Below are positions 49,361 through 60,966 of a DNA stretch of 64,000 nt, piece after piece. This stretch comes from an uncultured Bradyrhizobium sp. (lineage in GTDB: Bacteria > Pseudomonadota > Alphaproteobacteria > Rhizobiales > Xanthobacteraceae): positions 95,398 through 159,397 of the forward strand of contig NZ_CAKZJO010000082.1 of assembly GCF_936943645.1 (NCBI RefSeq), read 5' to 3'. Position 1 is the first letter of the stretch; each line of letters starts with the position of its first letter. The notes under the pieces were generated by a model. That model had not been told where the DNA came from. It searched no databases and saw only the letters and a program-made list of their open reading frames with translations. Both the position numbers and the translations under genes were made by a program.

Positions 49361-50734
49361 TCAGTCATCCCACTTCAGGAGCGGCGATCCATATGCCCTC
49401 CGCCAAACCGACAGGAAGCGCGGAAACCAGGAGTGAGCCACCGCGCCCTGATAGGCCCAGGTGCGATATTTCAGGCCCTGCTCGGAGATCAGCTCTGGAT
49501 ATCCGCCATGCAGCTCGGTCGCGGTCCGAATATCCTTCAATATTCCCTGGGCGCAGGAACGGTAGGTATCGCTCGCCGAGAATTCATCATAGTCCAGCAT
49601 GCGATCGGCGAATTCGACGTTGAATGTCGGCCAGGAGGAACGTCCCTGATAGGCGGGCGCCGCAATCTTGTGGATCATCTTGTTGCGTGGATTATCCGCG
49701 GACACCAGGAAGTGGAACGTGCTGGGGATACGAAAGCGCGGCTCCGCGATGATCAGATCCGCCGTGACCGCGAACAGTGCCCGCTCGCTCGCATCGTTCA
49801 GATCCCAGAAGCCGCGATGCACGCTGACGAAATCGAGCGCGACCACAGAGGCCGGCGGCCCCTTCGGACCATCCAGGGAATGCCTGATGTATCCGTCCCC
49901 GCCGAACAGGTGAAGCAGGTCCTTCTTGTACTGCGCGAGGTCGCGACCGAGCAGCCGCTTCAGCTCGTTCTCGCCGACGACGCCGAGCTGCATGCTCCAC
50001 GTGAACGTCGTGTAGACGCAGGCATTGGTCACGAACCGACGGCGCTCGGCGCGGGTGTCCGTTGCGGCGGAGCGTGGCCCGCGTGCGTCACACAATAGGT
50101 ACCTGGCGCCGTCGTGGTCGAACGGCTCGAGCTCGCTTGCGAGCTTCAGAACCGCCCGCCTCAGGTCATCGCCATATTCGGCCAGCAACAGACGGCCGGC
50201 ATGCGCGCATTGCGACATCGCCAGATAGGATGGCGCCCGCTGATCGGCCGAGATCATTTGCTGCAGGCCGGCCAGAATGCCGAGCAGCGTATCCGACGGA
50301 GGAGAGAAATAATTCACGCCGAGATACCGCCCACGCCCCGCCGGGACGATGGTCGTCGTGACGACGCCGGCGCGAACCGCCTCCAGCAACAAGCGCACGC
50401 TCTTGTCGAGCAGCCGAGCCCGCCGCACCGCGTCCTGCGCATCCATGATGGTCTCGGGGTCGAGGATATCAGGATAGAACCAGGCGAAGTCACGGGGATA
50501 ATAGGCGGATGCGTGGGGTGCCCCCGTGACGAGGAAGGTTTCCGTCGCGGAAAACGCGCTGTCCATCGCGTGCCGGTAGAGGTCCTCGATGGCCGACAAC
50601 GAATGAGGCAATTTTCTCAGGAAACGATCTCCGAGAAAATTCACCGCCTGAAGGGCGTTGGCGACGAGCGAGGCGGTCGCGCCCTGGTAGAATCGGTTTT
50701 CGCGTTCTGAAGGCAACGAGATATCGCTATTCAT
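49361..50734 (-). CDS. Putative six-hairpin glycosidase-like protein
   Basis: A 457-aa protein of unknown family. Conserved-looking segments are ETFLVTGAPHASAYYPRDFA, NYFSPPSDTLLGILAGLQQM, DGYIRHSLDGPKGP and YPELISEQGLKYRTWAYQGA. The long helices alternating with aromatic/Asp/Glu-rich loops recall (alpha/alpha)6 glycoside hydrolases such as GH15-type or amylo-glucosidase proteins. No signal peptide. The assignment is a fold-level guess; catalytic acids cannot be named with confidence. Confidence 0.55.
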   Translation of the reverse strand: MNSDISLPSERENRFYQGATASLVANALQAVNFLGDRFLRKLPHSLSAIEDLYRHAMDSAFSATETFLVTGAPHASAYYPRDFAWFYPDILDPETIMDAQDAVRRARLLDKSVRLLLEAVRAGVVTTTIVPAGRGRYLGVNYFSPPSDTLLGILAGLQQMISADQRAPSYLAMSQCAHAGRLLLAEYGDDLRRAVLKLASELEPFDHDGARYLLCDARGPRSAATDTRAERRRFVTNACVYTTFTWSMQLGVVGENELKRLLGRDLAQYKKDLLHLFGGDGYIRHSLDGPKGPPASVVALDFVSVHRGFWDLNDASERALFAVTADLIIAEPRFRIPSTFHFLVSADNPRNKMIHKIAAPAYQGRSSWPTFNVEFADRMLDYDEFSASDTYRSCAQGILKDIRTATELHGGYPELISEQGLKYRTWAYQGAVAHSWFPRFLSVWRRAYGSPLLKWDD

Positions 50735-51094
50735 ATGCGGCCAGGATCACTCCGATGGTGCGGCCACCATCCAGAGCATGGCTGATTCGTATTTCCTTCA
50801 GATGACGCGCCGGCGTCCGGCGGAGCATCGTCGGGGTAACGGCTGCCCCCTGCGGCAGCGGACGAAAGGGGCGGCGGCGACACCGGCGCAGCCGGTCGGC
50901 ACCCGATTTGACTTGAACCGGCACGAATCTACAAAAGGCTCGATCCGACGAGGGCCCCTGCAGAGCGCCCGGACGCGGGGCGGGGCCACCCGGCCACAGG
51001 CACCGCCCGCCTGCCGGAGCGTTGGGCACGGGATGACGCATTTTCACACCTTACGCCGGGGTCCAAACTAGCCCACTATCGAGGCCCTCCACAC
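50735..51094. other. 360 bp upstream region of the purine ABC operon
   Basis: Non-coding, GC-rich. No riboswitch structure, PurR-type palindrome or repeat copy recognised. It should hold the promoter for the following operon. Confidence 0.4.
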
Positions 51095-52667
<1,573 letters not shown>

Positions 52668-52684
<17 letters not shown>

Positions 52685-53759
52685 GAAGCGCGCCGAGCGG
52701 TCCAGCACGATCGCGCTGGTCTCGCCGCTGATCGCTGTCGGCCTCACGATCGCGACCATGGTCGTCCTGTTTGCGATCCTCGGCAAGAATCCGCTGCTCG
52801 CCCTGCATGCCTATTTCATCGCGCCGTTGACCGACGGCTATTCGCTCCAGGAGATCGCGGTGAAGGCGACGCCGCTGGTGATGATCGCGATCGGACTGTC
52901 GCTGTGCTATCTCGCCAATGCCTGGAATATCGGCGCCGAAGGACAATTCCTGATCGGCGCGGTCGCCGGAAGCTGGATCGCGGTGAGGACGCAAGGCACC
53001 GACGCCGGAGCCTGGGTATTGCCCGCCATGCTCGTCCTCGCGGCCGCTGCGGGTGCGCTCTATGCGCTGATCCCGGCGATCTGCAAGGTGAGGTTCGGCG
53101 CCAGCGAGATCCTGACCAGCCTGATGCTGGTCTATGTTGCCGACCTCTTCCTCGACTATCTCGTGCGCGGCCCCTGGCGCGACCCGCACGGCTTCAACTT
53201 CCCGACCACGGCCGAGTTCGATCCCGTCGCGACGGTCCCGCTGCTGATCGAGGGCGGCCGGCTGCATCTCGGCTCGATCATCGCGCTTCTCGTGGTGGCG
53301 GCCGCCGCAATCCTGCTCGGTCGCACCATCAAGGGTTTTGAGATCCGCGTCGTCGGCGCAGCGCCTCGTGCCGCGCGGTTCGGCGGCTTCAACGCTGATC
53401 GGCTGGTCATCCTGACCTTCGCAATATCAGGCGCGCTCGCGGGTCTCGCCGGCATCATCGAGGTCGCGGGTCCGATCGGTCATCTCCAGCCCGGCATCTC
53501 CCCGGGCTATGGTTTTACGGCAATCATCGTTGCCTTCCTCGGCCGATTGAACCCGCTCGGAATATTGGTCGCGGGCCTGTTCCTTGCGCTGACCTTCATC
53601 GGCGGCGAGCAAGCGCAGATCGCGATGAAGATTCCGCTGGATGTCACCAAGGTCTTTCAAGGCATCCTGCTGTTCTACGTGCTCGCCTGCGATTCCCTGA
53701 TCCTCTATCGCTTCAAGCTGGTCTTCCCCAACCGACAGGTGACACGTGGAGCTGGTTGA
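52668..53759 (+). CDS. ABC transporter permease (YufP/NupP type)
   Basis: A 363-aa inner-membrane permease with about 9-10 helices and the family segments CYLANAWNIGAEGQFLIGA, FGASEILTSLMLVYVADL and FGGFNADRLVILTFAISGAL. ATG 52668 has GGAGG six bases upstream, inside the end of the ATPase gene. Forms the channel with the next gene's product. Confidence 0.9.
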
Positions 53760-54663
53760 GGCCATCATCCTTTCAGTGCTCGCCGCGTCGACGCCGCTGC
53801 TGATCGCAGCAACCGGCGAGCTCGTCACCGAGCGATCCGGCGTGCTCAATCTTGGTGTCGAGGGCATGATGATCGTCGGCGCGGCCTGCGGCTTCGCCGG
53901 CGCGTGGCTCACCGGATCGGTCTTCATCGGTGCGCTGTTCGGCATCGCCGCGGGCGTGTTGATGGCGCTGATCTTCGCGTTGATGGCGCTCGGGCTTGCC
54001 GTCAACCAGGTCGCCACCGGCCTCGCGCTGACCATTCTCGGCGTCGGGCTGTCCGGACTGATCGGCGCCGGCTTCGTCGGCGAGCGCATCACGCCTGCCG
54101 CTCATCTCTCCATTCCCGGCGTCACCGACATCCCGCTGGTCGGCCGTGTTCTGTTCGGCGAGGACGGCTTCGTCTACGTTTCCATTGCACTCGTCATCGG
54201 CGTCTGGTGGTTCCTCTACCGCACACGCGCCGGACTGATCCTGCGCGCCTGCGGCGACAATCACGCCTCCGCGCATGCGCTCGGCTATCCCGTGTTGCGC
54301 ATTCGCACCTTCGCCGTGATGTTCGGCGGCGCCTGCGCCGGGCTTGCCGGCGCCTATCTGCCGCTCGCCTACACCCCGTTCTTCATCCCCGGCATGACCG
54401 CAGGCCGGGGCTGGATCGCGCTGGCGCTGGTGGTGTTCTCGTCCTGGCGGCCGGGCCGGCTCGTGGTCGGCGCCTATCTGTTCGGCGCGGTGACGATCCT
54501 GCAATTGCACGCGCAGGGCTGGGGCATCGGCATTCCCTCGCAATTCATGTCGGCACTGCCCTATCTTGCGACCGTCATCGTTCTGGTTCTGCTCTCCCGC
54601 GCGCGCAGTGGCGGCTCGACCGCGCCGGCCGCGCTCGGCACCGTGTTCGTACCTGACCGCTGA
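53746..54663 (+). CDS. ABC transporter permease (YufQ/NupQ type)
   Basis: A 305-aa second permease with LITERSGVLNLGVEGMM-like LVTERSGVLNLGVEGMMIVG, VNQVATGLALTILGVGLSGL and GRGWIALALVVFSSW, all usual for this family. GTG 53746 overlaps the previous gene by 14 bp. Eight or more membrane helices. Confidence 0.9.
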   Translation: MELVEAIILSVLAASTPLLIAATGELVTERSGVLNLGVEGMMIVGAACGFAGAWLTGSVFIGALFGIAAGVLMALIFALMALGLAVNQVATGLALTILGVGLSGLIGAGFVGERITPAAHLSIPGVTDIPLVGRVLFGEDGFVYVSIALVIGVWWFLYRTRAGLILRACGDNHASAHALGYPVLRIRTFAVMFGGACAGLAGAYLPLAYTPFFIPGMTAGRGWIALALVVFSSWRPGRLVVGAYLFGAVTILQLHAQGWGIGIPSQFMSALPYLATVIVLVLLSRARSGGSTAPAALGTVFVPDR

Positions 54664-54735
54664 ATTCATTTCTGTGACGCGCGCGATGGGGCGCGCGCGT
54701 CCGGATCGTGGCTTTCCCCTGATGTTTGGAGATCG

Positions 54736-55815
54736 ATGATGAGGAAATCACTTCTTGCGCTGGCCGCCGGGCTCTTGCTTGCGGGAAGCGTCAGCGCGGC
54801 CTCCGCCGCCGACAAACTCAAGGTCGGCTTCATCTATCTCGGCCCGATCGGCGACCTCGGCTGGACCTACCAGCACGATCAGGGGCGCCTGGCGCTGGTG
54901 AAGGAGCTGGGCGACAAGATCGAGACCACCTATCTGGAGAACGTGCCCGAAGGCCCCGACGCCGAGCGCTCGATCGAACAGCTGGTCCGTGCCGGTAACA
55001 AGCTGATCTTCACGACATCGTTCGGCTACATGGACCCGACGCTGAAGGTCGCCAAAAAGTATCCGAACGTGCATTTCGAGCACGCCACCGGCTACAAGCG
55101 TAACCCGAACATGTCGACCTACTCGGCCAAATGGTGGCAGGGCCGCTACATCCAGGGTCTGATCGCGGCCAAAATGTCGAAGACCGGGGTGCTGGGCTAT
55201 ATCGGCTCATTCCCGATTCCGGAGGTCGTCTCCGGCATCAACGCGACGATGCTGGCGGCTCAGAGCATCAACCCGAACATCAAGGTCAAGATCATCTGGG
55301 CCAACACCTGGTTCGATCCGGGCAAGGAGGCCGACGCCGCCAAGGCGCTGATCGACCAGGGCGCGGATATCATCATGCAGCACACGGATTCGCCCGCCGC
55401 GATGCAGATCGCCAGCGAACGCGGCAAGCTCGCCTTCGGCCAGGATTCCGAGATGATCAAGTTCGGGCCCAAGACCCAGCTGACCTCGATCCTCGACACC
55501 TGGGGTCCCTACTACATCGAACGCGTCAAGGCCGAGCTTGCGGGAACCTGGAAGTCCGAGGACAGCTGGGGCGGCCTCGACAGCCACATGTTCGCCATGG
55601 CGCCCTACACCAACATGCCGGACGACGTGAAAAAAATGGCAGAGGATGCCCAGGCCGCGATCATTGCGGGCAAGCTGCATCCGTTCAAATGCCCGATCAT
55701 TGGGCAGGACGGCAAGCCGGTCGAGTGCAAGGACGGCGATCACCTCGACGACGGGCAGATCCTCGGCATGAATTTCTACGTGAAGGGCATCGACGACAAG
55801 CTGCCGGGCAAGTAG
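54736..55815 (+). CDS. BMP-family substrate-binding protein
   Basis: A 359-aa periplasmic protein. Signal peptide 1-25 (cleavage near ASA), then KLKVGFIYLGPIGDLGWTYQ, IFTTSFGYMDPTLKVAKKYP and GYIGSFPIPEVVSGINA, the BMP/Med-type fold that binds nucleosides or related purines. Two ATGs (54736, 54739) follow GGAG. Last gene of the importer operon. A hairpin (CTCCTCCCGGAGGAG, about 55847) may terminate it. Confidence 0.9.
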   Translation: MMRKSLLALAAGLLLAGSVSAASAADKLKVGFIYLGPIGDLGWTYQHDQGRLALVKELGDKIETTYLENVPEGPDAERSIEQLVRAGNKLIFTTSFGYMDPTLKVAKKYPNVHFEHATGYKRNPNMSTYSAKWWQGRYIQGLIAAKMSKTGVLGYIGSFPIPEVVSGINATMLAAQSINPNIKVKIIWANTWFDPGKEADAAKALIDQGADIIMQHTDSPAAMQIASERGKLAFGQDSEMIKFGPKTQLTSILDTWGPYYIERVKAELAGTWKSEDSWGGLDSHMFAMAPYTNMPDDVKKMAEDAQAAIIAGKLHPFKCPIIGQDGKPVECKDGDHLDDGQILGMNFYVKGIDDKLPGK

Positions 55816-55921
55816 CACGCTTCTTGCTTTACCCAATTCACCTGCTCCTCCCGGAGGAGGTTCGGAGGGGGTGGCCAAAAGCACCCGGCACTTGTGGTCG
55901 CCCCCTCTTTCAATTCTTCCC

Positions 55922-57271
55922 CTATCCCGCCTGCATCGCCCGCGCCGCGGAACTGTGCCTGCGGATGAGATCGGCGACATCGAGGCCCGGGATCGCGCCG
56001 TCGATCACCCCCCATCGTCCCGCTACCATCACACGGTCGGCCCGATGCGCCCCGCACAGCACCAGCGTGGCCAGGGGATCGCCATGGCCGGAGAAGCGCA
56101 GCTCGTTGAGCTTGAACAGCGCAAGGTCAGCCGCCTTGCCGACGGCGATCTCGCCCAGTTCCGGCCTGCCGACGCAGGCCGCCGAGCCCTGGGTGGCCCA
56201 GCGCAGCGCGTCCTTGTGGCTGACCCTGCTTACGCCATAGCGGGCCCGTTGCAGCAGGAAGGCGGCGCGGACCTCCTGCATCAGGTTCGAGCTGTCATTT
56301 GAGGCCGAGCCGTCGACCCCGAGCCCGATGCCGACGCCAGCCTCCTCCATCTCGCAGACCGGACAGCAGCCCGACGCCAGGATCTGGTTGCTGCACGCGC
56401 AATGACTGATGGTCGTCCTGGCCTTGCCGAGCCGCTTGATCTCGTCGGCATTGAAGAAGATGCCGTGGGCGAGCCAGGTTCGCGCGTTGAGCCAACCGCA
56501 CTGTTCGAGATAGTCGAGCGGACGGCAGCCATACATCTGCTCGCAGAACTCGTTCTCGTCTTCGGTCTCGGCGAGATGGGTGTGCAGGCGCACGTCGAGC
56601 TTGTCGGCGAGATCGGCGGTGGCGCGCATCAGCGAGGTCGTCACCGAGAACGGCGAGCACGGCGCAAGCGCAATCTGCACCATCGCATCCGCGCCGCGCT
56701 GATGATGTTTCGCGACCACACGCACGCTGTCGGCGAGGATGGTGTCTTCATCCTGCACGACGCTGTCTGGCGGCAGCCCGCCATCGCGCTGCGACAAATT
56801 CATCGAACCGCGCGTCAGCAGCACGCGCACGCCGAGCCGCTTCGCGACGCCGACCTCGATATCCACGGCGTCCTCGAGCCCTGCCGGGAAGACGTAATGA
56901 TGATCCGTCGTCGTCGTGCAGCCCGACAGCAGCAGTTCGGACATCGCCACGGTGACGCCGAGCTCGAGCGCCTCTGGCGTCAACCGCGCCCACACCGGAT
57001 AGAGCGCCTTGAGCCAGGGAAACAGCTCGCGATCCATCGCCGCCGGCAGCGCCCGCGTCAGTGTCTGGTAGAAGTGATGATGGGTGTTGATCAGGCCCGG
57101 CAGCACGACGTGCTCGCTCGCGTCGAACACAGCGACGTCAGCCGTTGCAGGCGTGCCGCCGGCCGGCACGAGCTCGACGATCCGACCGTCTTTCACCACG
57201 ATCCCGCGCGCGGCCCCGTCGGCGAGGATGGCCAGCGGATCCCTGATCCAGATCGGCTTTGTATCGGCCAT
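55922..57271 (-). CDS. 8-oxoguanine deaminase-like amidohydrolase
   Basis: A 449-aa metal-dependent hydrolase. Metal and catalytic positions visible: NTHHHFYQT (His64/66 region), HTHLAET, SHCACSNQ (His) and VDGSASNDSSNLMQE (Asp), the last being typical of 8-oxoguanine deaminase and its hydroxydechloroatrazine-like relatives. It would deaminate 8-oxoguanine to urate, feeding the pathway beside it. Convergent with the importer operon; ATG 57271. Confidence 0.82.
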   Translation of the reverse strand: MADTKPIWIRDPLAILADGAARGIVVKDGRIVELVPAGGTPATADVAVFDASEHVVLPGLINTHHHFYQTLTRALPAAMDRELFPWLKALYPVWARLTPEALELGVTVAMSELLLSGCTTTTDHHYVFPAGLEDAVDIEVGVAKRLGVRVLLTRGSMNLSQRDGGLPPDSVVQDEDTILADSVRVVAKHHQRGADAMVQIALAPCSPFSVTTSLMRATADLADKLDVRLHTHLAETEDENEFCEQMYGCRPLDYLEQCGWLNARTWLAHGIFFNADEIKRLGKARTTISHCACSNQILASGCCPVCEMEEAGVGIGLGVDGSASNDSSNLMQEVRAAFLLQRARYGVSRVSHKDALRWATQGSAACVGRPELGEIAVGKAADLALFKLNELRFSGHGDPLATLVLCGAHRADRVMVAGRWGVIDGAIPGLDVADLIRRHSSAARAMQAG

Positions 57272-57418
57272 GATCCCGTTTCTCCCTCATATCCGCTGGC
57301 GACAGGCAAGCCAGGTAACGGCCCGATTGCCTTCGCACCACGACTTGTTTGTTGCGACTTGGCTCCGGGCTTGCAAGACTCATCATCACGATTCACCGGC
57401 GGAAGCTCTGGCGCGGCC

Positions 57419-58243
57419 ATGGATTTGAACACAATCACGACCGTGGCCCGTCCGCAAACGCGGGCGCAACTGCCGGCCTGGGCGGCCGGCGACGCCTGGC
57501 TCGCGGGCGGCACATGGCTGTTCTCGGAGCCGCAGGCCCATCTGAAGCGGCTGATCGATCTGACTGACCTGAAATGGCCGGCGCTGACGATCACCGACAG
57601 CCATCTTTCGATCGCCGCCACCTGCACCGTCGCACAGCTCGATGGCTTCTCCTGCCCGCCCGATTGGCTGGCCGCGCCGCTGATCGGCCAGTGCTGTCGG
57701 GCGTTCCTTGCGTCGTTCAAGATATGGAAGACCGCGACGGTCGGCGGCAATCTCTGCATGTCGCTGCCGGCGGGACCGATGATCTCGCTCACCGCGGCGC
57801 TCGACGGCGTCTGCACCATCTGGAAGGCCGGCGGCGGCGAGCAGCGGATTCCCGTCATCGAGTTCGTCACCGGCAACCAGCGCAATCGCCTGACGCCGGG
57901 CGATTTGATCCGGCAGATCGACATCCCGATCGCTGCGCTGAAGCGCCGCACGGCCTTTCGCCAGATCTCGCTGGCGCCGGTCGGCCGCTCGGCGGCGTTG
58001 CTGATCGGCAGCCTGGATGCTGATAGCACGCTGAGGCTGACGGTGACGGCATCCACGGTGCGGCCGATCCGATTGTCCTTCCGCAAGGCCCCGGACACCA
58101 ATGCGCTGGGCGATGCGATCGCGCAGCAGATCACTGACGATCTGTACCATACCGACATCCATGGCAAGCCGCTCTGGCGCAAGCACATGACGCTGCGGCT
58201 TGCCGAGGAGATTCGCGGCGAGCTCCAGGGGGCAATGCCGTGA
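57419..58243 (+). CDS. Xanthine dehydrogenase FAD-binding subunit
   Basis: A 274-aa protein of the CO-dehydrogenase flavoprotein type: an AWLAGGTWLFSEPQ FAD loop (about 29-42) and KTATVGGNLCMSLPAGPMIS (about 103-122). Shorter than the FAD part of classical XdhA, and here separate. Its stop overlaps the next start (GTGA), giving tight coupling with the catalytic subunit. Confidence 0.85.
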   Translation: MDLNTITTVARPQTRAQLPAWAAGDAWLAGGTWLFSEPQAHLKRLIDLTDLKWPALTITDSHLSIAATCTVAQLDGFSCPPDWLAAPLIGQCCRAFLASFKIWKTATVGGNLCMSLPAGPMISLTAALDGVCTIWKAGGGEQRIPVIEFVTGNQRNRLTPGDLIRQIDIPIAALKRRTAFRQISLAPVGRSAALLIGSLDADSTLRLTVTASTVRPIRLSFRKAPDTNALGDAIAQQITDDLYHTDIHGKPLWRKHMTLRLAEEIRGELQGAMP

Positions 58244-60966
58244 GCTTCGAAATCAACGGCAAGTCGTTTGCGCAACAGCCGCGCGCCGGCCAGTGCCTGC
58301 GCACTTTCCTGCGCGAGCTCGGCCATTTCGGCGTGAAGAAGGGCTGCGACGCCGGCGATTGCGGCGCTTGCACCGTGCTGCTCGACGGCGAGCCGGTGCA
58401 CAGCTGCCTGATCCCGGCCTTCCGTGCCGAGGGGCGAACCGTGACCACGATCGAAGGTCTTGGCGGCGAGCACGGCGCGCATCCGATGCAGCAGGCCTTC
58501 CTCGATGCGCAAGGCTTTCAATGCGGCTTCTGCACCGCCGGCATGATCCTGACCTGCGCCTCCCTGAACCAGGCGCAGCGCACCGATCTCGGGGCCGCGT
58601 TGAAGGGCAATATCTGCCGCTGCACCGGCTACCGCGCCATCGAGGATGCGCTGCTCGGCAAGACCAATGTCGAGGCGAGCGTCGAGCCCGGCACCGCCTT
58701 CGGCCGCAGCCTGCCGGCGCCGGCAGGCCCCGACATCGTCCGCGGCAAGGCGCGCTACACGTTCGACACCGCAATCGAAGGCCTGCTTCACGTCAAGCTG
58801 GCGCGCTCGCCCCATGCCCACGCCAGGATCGTGGCGATCGACACGTCGGAAGCGTTGAAGGTGCCCGGCGTGCATGCCGTCCTGACGCATGAGGACGCGC
58901 CATCTGTCCTGATGTCGACTGCGCGGCACGAGATGGACTGGATGGACCCCGAGGACACCCGCGTTCTCGACGACGTCGTCCGCTTCGTCGGCCAGAAGGT
59001 CGCCGCCGTCGTCGCCGAGAGCGAAGCCGCCGCGGAGGAGGCCTGCCGACGGATCAAGGTGGATTACGAGATTCTGCCGGCACTCATCGATCCGGAGCAG
59101 GCGATGGTGCCGGGCGCCCCCATCCTTCATCCCGATCGCACCACCGCGAACCGCATCGCAGATCCCCAGCGCAACCTCGCGGCGGAGACGCATGGTGAGT
59201 TCGGCGATGTCGCGGCGGCGCTCGCGACATCTGCGGTCACTTATGAAGCGACCTTCCACAGCCATCGCGTGCAGCATGCGGCGCTGGAGACGCATGGCGG
59301 CCTCGCCTGGCTCGATGAGGCGGGCGTTCTCAATGTGCGTACCTCGACGCAGGTGCCGTTCCTGACCCGGCGCGCGCTGTCCGACATCTTCCAGCTTCCC
59401 TTGGACAAGGTCCGCGTGTTCTGCGAGCGCGTCGGCGGCGGCTTCGGCGGCAAGCAGGAGATGTTCGTCGAGGACATCCTGGCGCTCGCCGCGCTCAAGA
59501 CCGGACGTCCGGTGAAGCTGGAGCTGACGCGCGAGGAGCAGTTCATCGCGACCTCGACGCGGCACCCGATGCGGGTCCACATCAGGGCCGGCGCCGATGC
59601 CGACGGCAAGCTCACCGCGCTGCAGCTCGACCTGCTCTCCAACACCGGCGCCTACGGCAATCATGCCGGCCCCGTGATGTTTCATTCGCTGTCCGAATCC
59701 ATCGCCGTCTACAATTGTCCGAACAAGCGGGTGGACGGCCACGCCGTCTACACCAACACGGTGCCGGCCGGCGCATTTCGCGGCTACGGCCTGCCCCAAT
59801 CGCAGATTGCGATCGAGGCCGCGATCGACGAGCTGGCGGGGCAGCTCGGCATCAGCCCGTACGAGATGCGCCGGCGCAACATCGTCCGGCCCGGCGATCC
59901 CATGCTGTCGCCGCCGCCGTCCGAATTTCACGACGTGCTCTACGGCTCCTACGGGCTCGACCAATGCCTCGACCTCGTCGAGCGCGCGATGCAGGCCGAT
60001 GGTCCGCAAGCGGAGCTGTCGCAGGACTGGTTGATCGGCGACGGCGTCGCGCTGACCATGATCGACACGGCGCCGCCGGCCGGCCACCTCGCCGATGCCA
60101 CGATCGCGCTCGGCGACGACGGCTGCTTCGAGCTCACCGTCGGCACCGCCGAGTTCGGCAACGGCACCAGCACCGTGCACCGGCAGATCGCCGCCACGAC
60201 ACTGGCGACCACGGTCGACAAGATCCATTTGCGCCAGTCCGATACGGCCCATGGCGGCCACGACACCGGCGCCTATGGCAGCGCGGGCATGTTCGTGGCC
60301 GGCAAGGCGACCCAAGCGGCGGCCGTGCAGCTTGCCGCCGCGCTGAAGGCGGCGGCCGCCGATGCATGGCTGTGCGACGTCAAGGCCTGCGCGCTCGAGG
60401 ACAATGCCGTCGTCTGCGGTGTTCGGCGCATGCCTTTTGCGGAGCTCGCGAAGCTCGGGCGCGAACGCGGACAGCCATTCGCAGGCCACGGCAATTCCGA
60501 CGGCACACCGCGTTCGGTCGGCTTCAACGTCCAGGGCTTTCGCGTCGCCGTCAACAAGGCCACCGGCGAGCTCAGGATTCTCAGGAGCGTGCATGCCGCA
60601 GACGCTGGCGTCGTCGCCAATCCCATGCAATGCCGCGGTCAGGTCGAAGGCGGCGTCGCGCAGGCGCTTGGCGCTGCGCTCTACGAGGAGATGGTGATCG
60701 ACGCCGAGGGGCGCGTCACCAACCCGAAATTCCGCGACTACCACCTGCCTTCATTCGCCGACGTTCCGCGCACCGACGTCTTCTTCGCCGAGACGTCCGA
60801 CACGATCGGGCCGCTGGGCGCGAAGTCCATGAGTGAGAGCCCGTACAATCCGGTCGCCGCCGCGCTCGGCAACGCCATCGCGAATGCCACCGGCATCCGC
60901 TTCACCGCGCCGCCGTTCAAGCCGGACCGGCTGTTTCCGGCGCTGCTCGACAAGTTCGGTGGTTAG
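58240..60966 (+). CDS. Xanthine dehydrogenase, fused FeS and molybdenum subunit
   Basis: A 908-aa enzyme. Residues 1-150 carry two 2Fe-2S clusters (Cys36, 41, 44, 56 in GCDAGDCGACTVLLDG; Cys95, 98, 126, 128 in CGFC and CRC). From about 165 on is the molybdopterin domain: VGGGFGGKQE, PAGAFRGYGLPQ, and GAKSMSESPYNP near the C-terminus with the probable active-site Glu. FeS and Mo domains are joined in one chain while FAD is separate, unlike standard XdhA (FeS+FAD) and XdhB (Mo). Should oxidise hypoxanthine/xanthine to urate. GTG start. Confidence 0.88.
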   Translation: MSFEINGKSFAQQPRAGQCLRTFLRELGHFGVKKGCDAGDCGACTVLLDGEPVHSCLIPAFRAEGRTVTTIEGLGGEHGAHPMQQAFLDAQGFQCGFCTAGMILTCASLNQAQRTDLGAALKGNICRCTGYRAIEDALLGKTNVEASVEPGTAFGRSLPAPAGPDIVRGKARYTFDTAIEGLLHVKLARSPHAHARIVAIDTSEALKVPGVHAVLTHEDAPSVLMSTARHEMDWMDPEDTRVLDDVVRFVGQKVAAVVAESEAAAEEACRRIKVDYEILPALIDPEQAMVPGAPILHPDRTTANRIADPQRNLAAETHGEFGDVAAALATSAVTYEATFHSHRVQHAALETHGGLAWLDEAGVLNVRTSTQVPFLTRRALSDIFQLPLDKVRVFCERVGGGFGGKQEMFVEDILALAALKTGRPVKLELTREEQFIATSTRHPMRVHIRAGADADGKLTALQLDLLSNTGAYGNHAGPVMFHSLSESIAVYNCPNKRVDGHAVYTNTVPAGAFRGYGLPQSQIAIEAAIDELAGQLGISPYEMRRRNIVRPGDPMLSPPPSEFHDVLYGSYGLDQCLDLVERAMQADGPQAELSQDWLIGDGVALTMIDTAPPAGHLADATIALGDDGCFELTVGTAEFGNGTSTVHRQIAATTLATTVDKIHLRQSDTAHGGHDTGAYGSAGMFVAGKATQAAAVQLAAALKAAAADAWLCDVKACALEDNAVVCGVRRMPFAELAKLGRERGQPFAGHGNSDGTPRSVGFNVQGFRVAVNKATGELRILRSVHAADAGVVANPMQCRGQVEGGVAQALGAALYEEMVIDAEGRVTNPKFRDYHLPSFADVPRTDVFFAETSDTIGPLGAKSMSESPYNPVAAALGNAIANATGIRFTAPPFKPDRLFPALLDKFGG

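Noticed and set aside
50735..51094. Riboswitch upstream of the purine importer
   Set aside because: No conserved purine riboswitch core or stable stem set could be seen, and purine riboswitches are rare in alphaproteobacteria.
57193..60744. A 1183-codon open frame on the minus strand
   Set aside because: It is antisense to the xanthine dehydrogenase genes, whose plus-strand frames have clear domains and coupled starts. The reverse frame has His/Asp/Gly-biased composition typical of high-GC antisense frames.
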